Shown: positions 38,874 to 46,246, counted from the stretch's first letter. The stretch: DNA of 64,000 nt from Chromobacterium sp. IIBBL 290-4 (GCF_024207115.1 NZ_CP100128.1:248001-312000); one strand, 5' to 3'. The notes: generated from the letters alone by a model not told the origin. Program-made: numbers and translations.

Positions 38874-38889
38874 GACGCACAGCCGGGGA

Positions 38890-39321
38890 TCAAGCCTCGG
38901 CGTTGCCTTCCGCTTGCGGAGCCGCGCTCGGCTGCTCAGCTGCGGGAGCCGCCGCCTGCTCGGCCTCGGCCGCAGCCTTAGGCTGGATCTGCAACTCGGC
39001 CGCGCGCTTTTCCTCCACGCTCACCTCGCCTTGCGGCTTGCCGTTCAGATCGAAGCGCTTGCCGCCGCGCGACAGCGATTTCAAGTAGCGCGGCTTGCGG
39101 CAGTGGTTCGCCACCACGCGGGAAATCAGAGCGGAATCAAACTGGGGAAGCGCGGCGATCAGGCTTTCGTGAATGCCGAGCGCCAACGGGCGGAACTGAC
39201 GAAACACGTCGAACTTGCCGTAAATATGATCCGCGATCATCTCGGTCTGCTTTTTCTTGGACAGGCTTTGAACAGCAGACTTGAGAGCAGCACCGAGTGC
39301 CGTTTCAGTATTTGGCTTCAT
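38890..39321 (-). CDS. ProQ/FinO-domain RNA chaperone
   Basis: 143 residues. The FinO/ProQ fold occupies about residues 25-100 (PLALGIHESLIAALPQFDSALISRVVANHC...RYLKSLSRGGKRFDLNG). The rest is a basic then alanine/glutamate-rich tail (about 100-143). Members bind structured RNA 3' ends and sRNAs and influence mRNA stability. It lacks the C-terminal Tudor-like domain of E. coli ProQ, as is common in betaproteobacteria (for example Neisseria ProQ/minimal ProQ). Confidence 0.9.
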   Translation of the reverse strand: MKPNTETALGAALKSAVQSLSKKKQTEMIADHIYGKFDVFRQFRPLALGIHESLIAALPQFDSALISRVVANHCRKPRYLKSLSRGGKRFDLNGKPQGEVSVEEKRAAELQIQPKAAAEAEQAAAPAAEQPSAAPQAEGNAEA

Positions 39322-39504
39322 GAACTTCTATCTAGATCCGTTAATGCTAAAAGACAGCGAATGCTGCCCACTCAAGAGGCTTGATGCAACCGGCCACTTG
39401 TCCAGTGTAGACGATGCGCGCCGAATCATGCCATTTTAATATGCCGGTATCGGGACTGCCCCGTCAAAAATGACCAACGATAGGACATTTGCTCTAAATC
39501 GTCG

Positions 39505-39589
39505 TGGTGCCCCGGGCCGGAATCGAACCGGCACAGCCGAAGCCGAGGGATTTTAAGTCCCTTGTGTCTACCAATTTCACCACCGGGGC
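39505..39589 (-). tRNA. tRNA-Leu (anticodon TAA)
   Basis: 85 nt with encoded CCA and the long variable arm of class II tRNAs. Acceptor GCCCCGG/CCGGGGC, anticodon stem AGGGA/TCCCT with loop CTTAAAA (anticodon TAA). In E. coli the equivalent leuZ is the last gene of the glyW-cysT-leuZ operon; here it is separated from tRNA-Gly and tRNA-Cys by about 6 kb. Confidence 0.95.
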
Positions 39590-39605
39590 GACAACAGAGC
39601 TGGCG

Positions 39606-39634
39606 ATTGTAGCCCAGACCCGCCGGACTGACAA
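39606..39634 (-). promoter_or_regulatory. sigma-70 promoter of tRNA-Leu
   Basis: On the minus strand TTGTCA (39634-39629), exactly 17 bp, TACAAT (39611-39606), 16 nt upstream of the mature tRNA 5' end. It lets tRNA-Leu be expressed although the rest of the ancestral tRNA operon is now distant. Confidence 0.75.
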
Positions 39635-39639
39635 TGCAT

Positions 39640-40300
39640 TTTAAATAAGAAGAATCCCTAGTTGAAGCAGGCCGGCGATTTGCATTTCTACAGACAAACT
39701 GCCACGCATTGATAGATGCGCTTACAAGCCGCCTCGCAACGGCAACAGCTTGATTCCAAACAAGCCCCCGCTCAGGAGCGCTGCACTTTAACGATAAAGC
39801 GCCAAACTGTCAATGCCGCCTCAGCAAAACACCTGTCAATTCAGCCAACATTTTAAACCCATCAACATATTGCAAATAAATTATTATCAAATATTAGCCG
39901 GGTTACACACTGCCCATCCGTCAGCGAAATATGTTCACCATACACATTGCGGCATTATTACATTAGCGCCAGATCCCATCCCAATGAACACATCCTGCTA
40001 AAACCTATCCTTTGAAAACATCTCGCCAAACATTCTTTCACAAGCAAGCCATTAAGCAATCCCGTAGCCAGTTTAAATTGAACAGCCATTCCATGCGCCC
40101 ATTAGCCCACCTGGGCAAATAGCTATACAAAAAGAGAGAATGCTCAATAACCACCACTTATGTCAAACATCCCACTCGCGGAATATTTAATAATGCCCGC
40201 CACCCAACTTTTCAATGCGCAGCATGCCCAGGCCATAGCCGGATAGTGGGAGTGAATGATGCAAGTCGGCGGGCAATGCATGCAGGCGATAATTCAAAAC
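39640..40300. other. AT-rich intergenic segment, no recognisable gene
   Basis: About 660 bp that are much more AT-rich than the surrounding genome (for example long runs of A/T around 39840-39960). A 62-codon open frame at 39813-40001 has no RBS, no homology I recognise and atypical composition, so I do not call it. It lies between tRNA-Leu and the displaced tRNA-Cys 3' end and could be a scar of older insertions. Confidence 0.5.
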
Positions 40301-40304
40301 AAAC

Positions 40305-40387
40305 AAGCCAGTAAACTCTTGAGTTTACTGGCTTAATTCCGGAGGCGGGGGTCGGAATCGAACTGGCGCAAACGGATTTGCAATCCG
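40305..40387 (-). repeat. displaced tRNA-Cys 3' half plus terminator (attachment site copy)
   Basis: Positions 40341-40387 match 45732-45778 (the 3' half of tRNA-Cys, up to and including the anticodon stem-loop) at 44 of 47 bases. The adjoining hairpin 40305-40335 (AAGCCAGTAAACT/AGTTTACTGGCTT) corresponds to the tRNA-Cys terminator at 45693-45727 with a few changes. Left of the tRNA piece the sequence does not continue as tRNA, so this is the direct repeat left by site-specific integration. Confidence 0.85.
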
Positions 40388-40673
40388 TTTATTCTATATA
40401 TTTTTCAATTACTTAAAAATAAATCCACTCCACCAAACATACTTTCCTGAGTTATCCATATATAAGGAATCGCTGTGTTGCACTTTCGCCCCTCCTCTAC
40501 GCGCATGAAAGCGCATGAGTGCTGCCACCCCGCCAGCCGCTACGAGCGCCGCGCCTGGGGCGTTTGAGGGGCATTCCTGCAGGTGCATGATTTCCCGCAC
40601 ATGAAGCACGGGGGCGAGGCGGGGCTTCGATGGCGCGCGCTGGGGGCTAGTAGACTGCTGCACTGTCGGACAG
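40388..40673. other. left end of the island, no supported gene
   Basis: About 290 bp between the attachment-site copy and the PAAR gene promoter. Two overlapping minus-strand open frames (for example 40409-40663) show no family similarity or RBS. Part of the segment (40490-40640) is GC-rich, unlike the rest of the left end, and may be a gene remnant. Confidence 0.4.
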
Positions 40674-40702
40674 CTACCAAAATTAGACTTTGTTCATATA
40701 AT
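40674..40702 (+). promoter_or_regulatory. probable promoter of the PAAR-amidase cassette
   Basis: A perfect TATAAT -10 (40697-40702) with a poor -35 at 17 bp (CTACCA). It lies 24 nt before the PAAR start codon. Weak -35 suggests an activator or low expression. Confidence 0.45.
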
Positions 40703-40725
40703 TTGAGTTTTGCCTTGTCATCAAT

Positions 40726-41277
40726 ATGAAGCGAGTCATTCGGATCGGCGACCCCACTGACCATGGTGGGAGTGTGACCAGCGCGAGCAGCACAACAAGC
40801 ATGTTCGGTAAGGCCGTGGCATTGGTAGGCGACAGCGTCAGCTGCCCAAAACAAGGTCACGTGAACTGCGTAATTGTGGAGGGCGACCCATCATGGACTA
40901 TCGGGGGAAAAGGTGTAGCCCTTGAGGGTCACACGGTCAGTTGCGGCGCAAAGTTGATTTCGACCATGGGCGAAGTCGGTCGGGATTACAAGAGCAGCAA
41001 GGCTGCCATCACACTGCCACCCATGCCATTGTTCCCGGTTCCTGGTGACACTACAGCCAAATACGGCCGCCGGTTTGTACTGGCTGACTCTGAAACAGGC
41101 CAACCTCTTGCCAACCGTGCATACACGGTTACGCACGCGGACGGCAGGGTCGAAAATGGGACAACCGATGGCGACGGCTACACTCAGCCCATCGAAGCGG
41201 AAGAGGTTGGCACAGTCTCAATTCATGCGGGTTTCATGGCCCCTGCGACCGACTTTGACAAGGAACATCTCGCATGA
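40726..41277 (+). CDS. PAAR-domain protein (type VI secretion spike tip) with C-terminal adaptor domain
   Basis: 183 residues. The PAAR domain spans about 1-85: RIGDPTDHGG at the start and a repeated pattern of GD.V.C and G..V...GH.VSCG; His13, Cys40, His45, His69 and Cys73 are candidate zinc ligands. Residues about 105-172 form a beta-rich transthyretin-like segment (RRFVLADSETGQPLANRAYTV...GTTDGDGYTQP), often seen after PAAR domains as an effector-adaptor. PAAR proteins cap the VgrG spike and load effectors. The stop overlaps the amidase start in ATGA, which ties the two products. There is no strong RBS before the ATG. No vgrG or other T6SS gene is in the window. Confidence 0.87.
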   Translation: MKRVIRIGDPTDHGGSVTSASSTTSMFGKAVALVGDSVSCPKQGHVNCVIVEGDPSWTIGGKGVALEGHTVSCGAKLISTMGEVGRDYKSSKAAITLPPMPLFPVPGDTTAKYGRRFVLADSETGQPLANRAYTVTHADGRVENGTTDGDGYTQPIEAEEVGTVSIHAGFMAPATDFDKEHLA

Positions 41278-41993
41278 CTAAAACCTACGAAACAAAAGCC
41301 CAATTGGTCCAAGCGGTCAACGGCACCATTCCAACCACGGTTATCACCATCAACGACCGAGCCGCCACGCGCGAAGCAATCATCACCGCCACCCGTCGCA
41401 AAGGTATGGACTTCGTGCCTCGGTCAGACTGGGCCGCTCACAAGAACCGCTCCGACAAAATGGTAGATGACTGGAACTACACACAGATCGCCATCCACCA
41501 CGCCGGGCGAAGCTTTTCATGTGGTCCAGCAGCATTACAGCTGCAGCAAATCCAAGAGATGCAGATGGACAAGCCCAAGGCTGCGGCTGACGACATTGGA
41601 TATCATTACGCAATCGATTGCTTTGGCACCGTGTACGAAGGCCGCGACATCCGCTTCAAGGGAGAGCACGTCCACAAGTACAACACCGGAGTCATCGGTA
41701 TTGTGCTGCTGGAAAATCTCACCGCGCCTGAAGAGGGCGGCGATATGGTAGCCAAAGTGCGAACAGCTCTTGATACTATCGGGATAAATCAGACACCAAC
41801 AGTTCCGGCGGCCCAAGGCGAGACATTGGAAAAATTTGTTTCTATCCTCAAGCAATACTTCAACATCGCCAAGCTAGGCGGCCATCGTGAGTTCCCCGGC
41901 CAGTTGGGAGAAGGCAAAATCTGTCCCGGAAACATCGGTCTGGCATTCGTCCATACGTTACGTGCCAAGACTGGTCTTGCGGCCCCCGGTTAA
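41274..41993 (+). CDS. N-acetylmuramoyl-L-alanine amidase of PGRP/T7-lysozyme type, probable T6SS effector
   Basis: 239 residues. Amidase_2/PGRP fold: zinc ligands His75 (IAIHHAG), His203 (GGHREFPG) and Cys216 (KICPG); catalytic Tyr109 (GYHYAID) and Lys214, which match T7 lysozyme His17, His122, Cys130, Tyr46 and Lys128. All five positions are intact, so it should cleave the amide bond between MurNAc and the peptide stem. It has no signal peptide, which fits delivery by a secretion machine rather than by Sec. The first about 45 residues are an N-terminal extension that could contact the PAAR partner. The start has AGGAA inside the PAAR gene (4-nt overlap). Confidence 0.85.
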   Translation: MTKTYETKAQLVQAVNGTIPTTVITINDRAATREAIITATRRKGMDFVPRSDWAAHKNRSDKMVDDWNYTQIAIHHAGRSFSCGPAALQLQQIQEMQMDKPKAAADDIGYHYAIDCFGTVYEGRDIRFKGEHVHKYNTGVIGIVLLENLTAPEEGGDMVAKVRTALDTIGINQTPTVPAAQGETLEKFVSILKQYFNIAKLGGHREFPGQLGEGKICPGNIGLAFVHTLRAKTGLAAPG

Positions 41994-42011
41994 CGCAGGA
42001 ATTAGACCAGT

Positions 42012-42332
42012 ATGAAATTTACAGTAAACAAGCAAATGCCTGTGGCCATCAGCCTCGGGGTGATGCTATTGGCTTGGCTTTACGTCGGGTATTTCAATTC
42101 CTACTTGGATGAAGAAGTACAGACACACGTCTTTCTTAAAAAACACCCGACGTTTCAGGTAAAGTTCTACGACATGTACGCAACCGAGGCTGACGACAAA
42201 CCGTTCGAACTGCTAGCGCCAGATGAGCGAAAAGAATACTTCGAATATTGCCACTCTCGGTTTGGGATAGAATCAGATGGAAACGCAGACCTGTCTAGAT
42301 GCAAGAAAATCACGCCCCCCTATTTGAAATAG
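42012..42332 (+). CDS. small membrane-anchored protein, probable immunity protein of the amidase
   Basis: 106 residues, not recognised by family. A single hydrophobic helix at about residues 10-28 (VAISLGVMLLAWLYVGYF) is followed by a 75-residue soluble part. There is no clear cleavage site, so the body is probably anchored in the inner membrane and exposed to the periplasm, where a peptidoglycan amidase acts. It is 18 nt downstream of the amidase gene with AGGA before the start, and ends at a terminator. Position, size and topology fit an immunity protein; function is inferred. Confidence 0.6.
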   Translation: MKFTVNKQMPVAISLGVMLLAWLYVGYFNSYLDEEVQTHVFLKKHPTFQVKFYDMYATEADDKPFELLAPDERKEYFEYCHSRFGIESDGNADLSRCKKITPPYLK

Positions 42333-42373
42333 AGTCCAGCACAGGCTCAGTTACTGGCCATGCGCAACAAGGA

Positions 42374-42402
42374 AAAGAGCCATCCGAAGATAGCTCTTTT
42401 TA
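42374..42402 (+). terminator. terminator of the PAAR-amidase-immunity operon
   Basis: AAGAGC pairs with GCTCTT around a 12-nt loop that can extend by ATC/GAT pairing; TTTTAAAA follows. It defines a three-gene operon. Confidence 0.6.
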
Positions 42403-42412
42403 AAAGCGAAAA

Positions 42413-42638
42413 CTAAGCCCCTGTCATCGCCAATTGGTAGGTATCAAAGCTAATCACCTCCTCGCCCAGCCAGTCGTTGACCTCCTGCAAGCGCAGCTGT
42501 AGCGGCCGGATCTCGTTTTCGTAGAACACCCCCGCCGCCTTGGGCGCATCGCCGAAGCCGCCGACATTGCCGGGAATCACGCCCAGCAGCTGCGGCGGCA
42601 CCCGATGCGCGGCCAATACATCGTCGCGCGTCACGTTC
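42413..42638 (-). pseudogene. phage portal protein, C-terminal fragment
   Basis: About 75 codons with an intact stop but no start; the reading frame is cut at the left IS end. The sequence NVTRDDVLAAHRVPPQLLG followed by GGFGDAPKAAGVF and EIRPLQ is the C-terminus of P2-like (gpQ/PBSX) portal proteins. It is the only clear phage structural gene in the island. Confidence 0.8.
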
Positions 42639-43967
42639 GGGCGTGTCCGAATTTTTGTGTAAACGGGGTTTGGGTTACGCCTGTGGAATGCGTTCCTCGA
42701 ACTGAATGGTAAAGCGAGTCAGCGCTGCCTTCCAATCCCGAATCGGCATGGTCCACTTCTGACTGATGTTCCTTAGCGCCAGATAGAACAGTTTCAGCAA
42801 TGCCTCATCACTCGGGAACGAGCCCCGATTCTTGGTCAGCTTTCGCAGACTCATATTCACCGACTCGATGGCATTAGTGGTGTAGATCACTTTCCTGATC
42901 TCCGGCGGGTAGTCGAAGAATGGCGTCAACCGAGCCCAGTTGCGCCGCCAGGACTGACCAATTGGCAAATACTCGTCATCCCACTTGGCCTCAAACTCAC
43001 CTAGCCGCTGCTCAGCTTCGTCGAGGGTGGCCGATTGGTAGATTCGCTTCAGGTCGGCGGCTACTTCAGCACGCCGCTTCCACGACACGTAGTTCAGGCT
43101 GTGTCGCACCATGTGCACGATGCACAACTGCACCGCTGCTTTCGGGAAGACCGCCTCGATCGCTTCCGGGAAACCCTTCAGACCATCGACGCAGGCGATA
43201 AAGATGTCCTGTACGCCCCGGTTACGCAGCTCGGTCACGACCTGAAGCCAAAACTTGGCTCCTTCCGTCTGAGCCAGCCACATCCCCAGAACCTCCTTCT
43301 CTCCAGCCAGGGTAATACCGATGGCGAGATAGACGGCTTTCACACGTACAGCTCCCTCACGTACTTTCACGTGGATGCAGTCGAGGTAGATGATCGGATA
43401 GAGCGAGTCCAGGGGGCGAGCCTGCCACGCCTTGACCTCTTCTGTGACGGAATCGGTGATGGAGGAGATCAGGCTGGGCGAGACCTCGGTGCCGTACATC
43501 TCTTCCAGATGGGCCTGGATTTCCCGAACAGTCATACCACGGGCGTAAAGCGAGATGACTTTGTCGTCGAAGCCGGTCCAGCGGGTCTGGTGCTTGGGAA
43601 TGAGTTGCGGCTCGAAGGTACCCTGGCGGTCTCGTGGCACTTCGATAGGCAATTCGCCGAACTCGCCCTTGAGGGTCTTGCGGCTCTTGCCGTTCCGGGT
43701 GTTGCCGGCTGGATTGAGCACCGGCTCGTGTTTGCTATGGCCGAGGTGTGCGGCCATCTCAGCATCCAGTGCTTTCTCGACCAGCAGCTTGGTCAGTTGC
43801 TTGAGTAGGCCGTTCTCACCGATGAGGTCTTCGGGCTTCTGATAGTCGGCCAGCAAGCTGTCCAGTAGTGTGTCAGGTACGTCGTGTTTCTTTGAGCTCA
43901 TTGTGTCTCCAGACTAGGTGGCAGTTTCCTGCCAAATGTCCGTTTACACAAAATTCAGTACACGCCC
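42639..43967 (-). mobile_element. IS256-family insertion sequence (1329 bp)
   Basis: The ends are imperfect 28-bp inverted repeats: left 42639-42666 (GGGCGTGTCCG...) and right 43940-43967 (ending in CACGCCC). The repeats share GGGCGTGT and TTTTGTGTAAACGG with a few mismatches between. One complete transposase gene fills the element. The 9 bp outside each end (GTCACGTTC and ACAACATTC) are not identical, so the usual 8-9 bp target duplication is missing. Confidence 0.88.
42675..43901 (-). CDS. IS256-family transposase
   Basis: 408 residues, normal for the family (Mutator-type DDE transposase). Catalytic acidic residues are visible in YLDCIHVKVREG, ACVDGLKGFPEAI and TNAIESVNMSLRKL. The N-terminal region includes AEMAAHLGHSKHEP and KTLKGEFGELPIEVPRDR. 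No frameshift or stop is seen, so the element may still be able to move. Confidence 0.93.
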   Translation of the reverse strand: MSSKKHDVPDTLLDSLLADYQKPEDLIGENGLLKQLTKLLVEKALDAEMAAHLGHSKHEPVLNPAGNTRNGKSRKTLKGEFGELPIEVPRDRQGTFEPQLIPKHQTRWTGFDDKVISLYARGMTVREIQAHLEEMYGTEVSPSLISSITDSVTEEVKAWQARPLDSLYPIIYLDCIHVKVREGAVRVKAVYLAIGITLAGEKEVLGMWLAQTEGAKFWLQVVTELRNRGVQDIFIACVDGLKGFPEAIEAVFPKAAVQLCIVHMVRHSLNYVSWKRRAEVAADLKRIYQSATLDEAEQRLGEFEAKWDDEYLPIGQSWRRNWARLTPFFDYPPEIRKVIYTTNAIESVNMSLRKLTKNRGSFPSDEALLKLFYLALRNISQKWTMPIRDWKAALTRFTIQFEERIPQA

Positions 43968-44383
43968 ACAACATTCCCATCCTCTCTGCTAGACCGTATA
44001 TCAATAGAGGACTTATCAGCAGAAATCTCCAATGTACCATTTAATGACTTATACTTAGGTATCTTATTTCTGCCTCGAATTCGCTTCAAAGTTCTCTCTA
44101 CGCCTATATAGTTAGCCAAGTCATCTTCAATTACTCTGCTGAATAATTCATTGCAAGAATCACATTCATCGCTAGAAAATAACGAATTATTACCAATAAA
44201 TCCAGGAAATGCATGCGCCTCAGTTTTGAAACTAACTTCAGGGCTCTTTTTACCGCAATAACGACACAACCCACTTTCAGCTGAAGGAATAACGACCTTC
44301 TTTCCTTTCACAAGAGAGCCATATTCGATAGTTAAATATGAACTATCTATCTTTTCCTTTCTCTTCCAGCCTATTTGATCCAT
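43955..44383 (-). pseudogene. HNH endonuclease-like gene, 3' end truncated by the IS
   Basis: 142 codons from the ATG at 44383 to a stop inside the right IS terminal repeat; the last four codons are IS sequence. The HNH_5-like core is visible: CRYCGKKSPEVSF, TEAHAFPGFIGNN and ECDSCNELFS, with two CxxC pairs for zinc. The family usually has more C-terminal sequence. The codon use is AT-rich, unlike the host. The start overlaps the promoter-proximal side of the integrase end (5 nt gap), so they were probably coexpressed. Restriction-type or defence roles are known for relatives; here function is likely lost. Confidence 0.6.
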
Positions 44384-44387
44384 TTTT

Positions 44388-45563
44388 TCACCATAGCAAT
44401 TGAGCAAGATCTGACCCACGTAAATTTGCATATCTTGAAAGCATGCGCGGGTCTTTATGACCAGTGATCTTTGCAATTTGCAAATCTGAAAGTTGAGTCC
44501 GTTCAAAAATACGGCTGGTAGCTTCATGCCGTAGATCATGAAAACCAAAGTCCTCGCAGCCGGCCGCATCGAATATTCGCGCGTACTGACGTGAAAGTAG
44601 CGCCGTGATCTTCTTCAGCATAATCGGGCTGTCATCGCCATTCCACCACGGCAGCAGCCTGCCACCGTCAAATTGCCAGCCTTCCATGCCGCGCTCGCCG
44701 GCTTCCACCTGCCGGCGATAGCGCTCTAGGGCGGCCAGCGCCACAGACGTAAGCGGCACCTGACGCTTGTCGCCGTTCTTGGTCTTGTCCAAGAAAATGG
44801 TGCGCCTCTCGATGTCGATCTGCTCCAGCCCCAGCGTGTACATCTCGCGCATGCGCATGCCGGTTTCTATGGCCAGATCGAACAGCAGCTCAAGCGCGCC
44901 TTGCCAGCGCAGTTCCAACGCGCGCTGGCGGCCTACTGGCTTGTGGCCATCCAGAATCAGGCGAATCGCCTTTTCTTCATCCGGCGCCAACCGGCGGTCG
45001 CGCCATTCGTCTACCGGCACTTGAACCAACGCGCCATCTGGCGCAGTAGCACGCAACACCGCGGCGTCGGCATCGTTATAGGTGGCGTAACGCTTAGGCA
45101 GCAGGCGCAAGGGGTTGGTGACAAAGGTGGAGTTAGGCAGGCGCGTGAGGTGGTCAAAACAGCGAGCCAGCGAGCCCACGTAATGGCGAATGGTGGACGG
45201 AGCCAGCTGTTCCTCATGCTTCATGGAGCGCACCCAACTTTCGGCCCAGGAATAGTTGATAGTGCGCAGCTCGATACTGCCCAGCTTACCGGCCAGGGCG
45301 GATAAAACCGGCTTGTCGGATTCAGCCACCGCCACATTGACCAGATATTCCCGCAGCGCATCGCGGATGGTGGCAATGTCCGGTTTTTGATTGAGCAATT
45401 CCGGCGGGACGATGCCGCGATCCAGTAAGGCTTCCAGCCTGGCGCAGTAATTGTCGCCCTCCTCCTCGCGTTCAAAGGTCATGGAAACCGGGCGCGGCAA
45501 TACGCCTTTGCGGCGGACGATAAATTCCCAGGAGCCGCTGGGCCTTTGGCGTTTGGTGGGCAT
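44388..45563 (-). CDS. tyrosine-type site-specific integrase
   Basis: 391 residues. N-terminal arm-binding and core-binding domains precede the catalytic domain with Arg in GMRMREMYTL, Lys in KTKNGDKRQVP, HDLRHEATS (HxxR), and GHKDPRMLSRYAN (His and the nucleophilic Tyr). The set is complete. The gene lies next to tRNA-Cys and reads away from it, typical for phage and island integrases that use a tRNA 3' end as attachment site. Confidence 0.92.
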   Translation of the reverse strand: MPTKRQRPSGSWEFIVRRKGVLPRPVSMTFEREEEGDNYCARLEALLDRGIVPPELLNQKPDIATIRDALREYLVNVAVAESDKPVLSALAGKLGSIELRTINYSWAESWVRSMKHEEQLAPSTIRHYVGSLARCFDHLTRLPNSTFVTNPLRLLPKRYATYNDADAAVLRATAPDGALVQVPVDEWRDRRLAPDEEKAIRLILDGHKPVGRQRALELRWQGALELLFDLAIETGMRMREMYTLGLEQIDIERRTIFLDKTKNGDKRQVPLTSVALAALERYRRQVEAGERGMEGWQFDGGRLLPWWNGDDSPIMLKKITALLSRQYARIFDAAGCEDFGFHDLRHEATSRIFERTQLSDLQIAKITGHKDPRMLSRYANLRGSDLAQLLW

Positions 45564-45692
45564 GCAATACTCGCGTAGTCGGCAAAAACTATAGTCTACG
45601 CGTGGTTCACCTATTTTTCCGCGTGGCTGGAGGCAGAAAATGCCGGTAAAAGTGGCAGTTTTGAGGAAATCAAACCTAAGAATTAAGACGCG

Positions 45693-45727
45693 AAAAAGCC
45701 CGTAAACTCTTAAGTTTACGGGCTTTA
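45693..45727 (-). terminator. terminator of the tRNA-Gly/tRNA-Cys operon
   Basis: AAAGCCCGTAAACT pairs with AGTTTACGGGCTTT around a 3-5 nt loop, with T's on the minus strand. A mutated second copy is at 40305-40335, showing that it travels with the attachment site. Confidence 0.85.
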
Positions 45728-45730
45728 TTC

Positions 45731-45804
45731 TGGAGGCGGGGGTCGGAATCGAACCGGCGTAGACGGATTTGCAATCCGCTGCATAACCACTTTGCTACCC
45801 CGCC
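45731..45804 (-). tRNA. tRNA-Cys (anticodon GCA), integration target
   Basis: 74 nt with encoded CCA. Acceptor GGCGGGG/CCCCGCC, anticodon stem GCGGA/TCCGT with loop TTGCAAA (anticodon GCA). The integrative element replaced its 3' half and restored a functional tRNA. Confidence 0.95.
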
Positions 45805-45845
45805 GTAATCGGCGTTCAACCAGATGAAATCTGATCGATTATGTT

Positions 45846-45921
45846 TGGAGCGGGAAACGAGGCTCGAACTCGCGACCTCAACCTTGGCAAGGTTGCGCTC
45901 TACCAACTGAGCTATTCCCGC
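45846..45921 (-). tRNA. tRNA-Gly (anticodon GCC), copy 5 in transcription order
   Basis: 76 nt, acceptor GCGGGAA/TTCCCGC, anticodon GCC in loop TTGCCAA, encoded CCA. One of five identical tandem copies. Confidence 0.96.
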
Positions 45922-45947
45922 GTAAATACTGCTGTGAAACTTTATGC

Positions 45948-46023
45948 TGGAGCGGGAAACGAGGCTCGAACTCGCGACCTCAACCTTGGCAAGGTTGCGC
46001 TCTACCAACTGAGCTATTCCCGC
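45948..46023 (-). tRNA. tRNA-Gly (anticodon GCC), copy 4
   Basis: 76 nt, identical to the neighbouring copies; separated by 26 nt from the next one downstream. Confidence 0.96.
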
Positions 46024-46048
46024 ATTCATATTGTTTCTGGCTTGATGC

Positions 46049-46124
46049 TGGAGCGGGAAACGAGGCTCGAACTCGCGACCTCAACCTTGGCAAGGTTGCG
46101 CTCTACCAACTGAGCTATTCCCGC
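46049..46124 (-). tRNA. tRNA-Gly (anticodon GCC), copy 3
   Basis: 76 nt, identical to the other copies; 25-nt spacer to the copy at 45948. Confidence 0.96.
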
Positions 46125-46147
46125 ATCTAAACTGCTTCAAGCTTGTG

Positions 46148-46223
46148 TGGAGCGGGAAACGAGGCTCGAACTCGCGACCTCAACCTTGGCAAGGTTGCGC
46201 TCTACCAACTGAGCTATTCCCGC
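46148..46223 (-). tRNA. tRNA-Gly (anticodon GCC), copy 2
   Basis: 76 nt, identical to the other copies; 23-nt spacer on each side. Confidence 0.96.
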
Positions 46224-46246
46224 ATCACAAATTGTTCTGGTCTTGC

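Larger units (their letters stand above)
40341..45778. mobile_element. 5.4-kb integrative element inserted in tRNA-Cys
   Basis: The element is bounded by the two tRNA-Cys 3' half copies and has a tyrosine integrase gene beside the intact tRNA. Contents in order: PAAR protein, PGRP-type amidase, small membrane protein, phage portal fragment, IS256-family element, truncated HNH gene, integrase. Gene composition is visibly less GC-rich than the chromosome except in the IS and portal fragment. I infer a decayed phage-derived island that carries a type VI secretion effector cassette as cargo. Confidence 0.8.

Noticed and set aside
39813..40001. 62-codon open frame in the AT-rich segment
   Set aside because: No RBS, no recognised family, composition of the background.
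40409..40860. Minus-strand open frames at the left end of the island
   Set aside because: They overlap the PAAR promoter and gene, have no motif and shift between frames; at most a remnant.
40341..45778. Complete prophage
   Set aside because: Only a portal fragment, an integrase and a truncated HNH gene are phage-like; no capsid, tail, lysis or replication genes.
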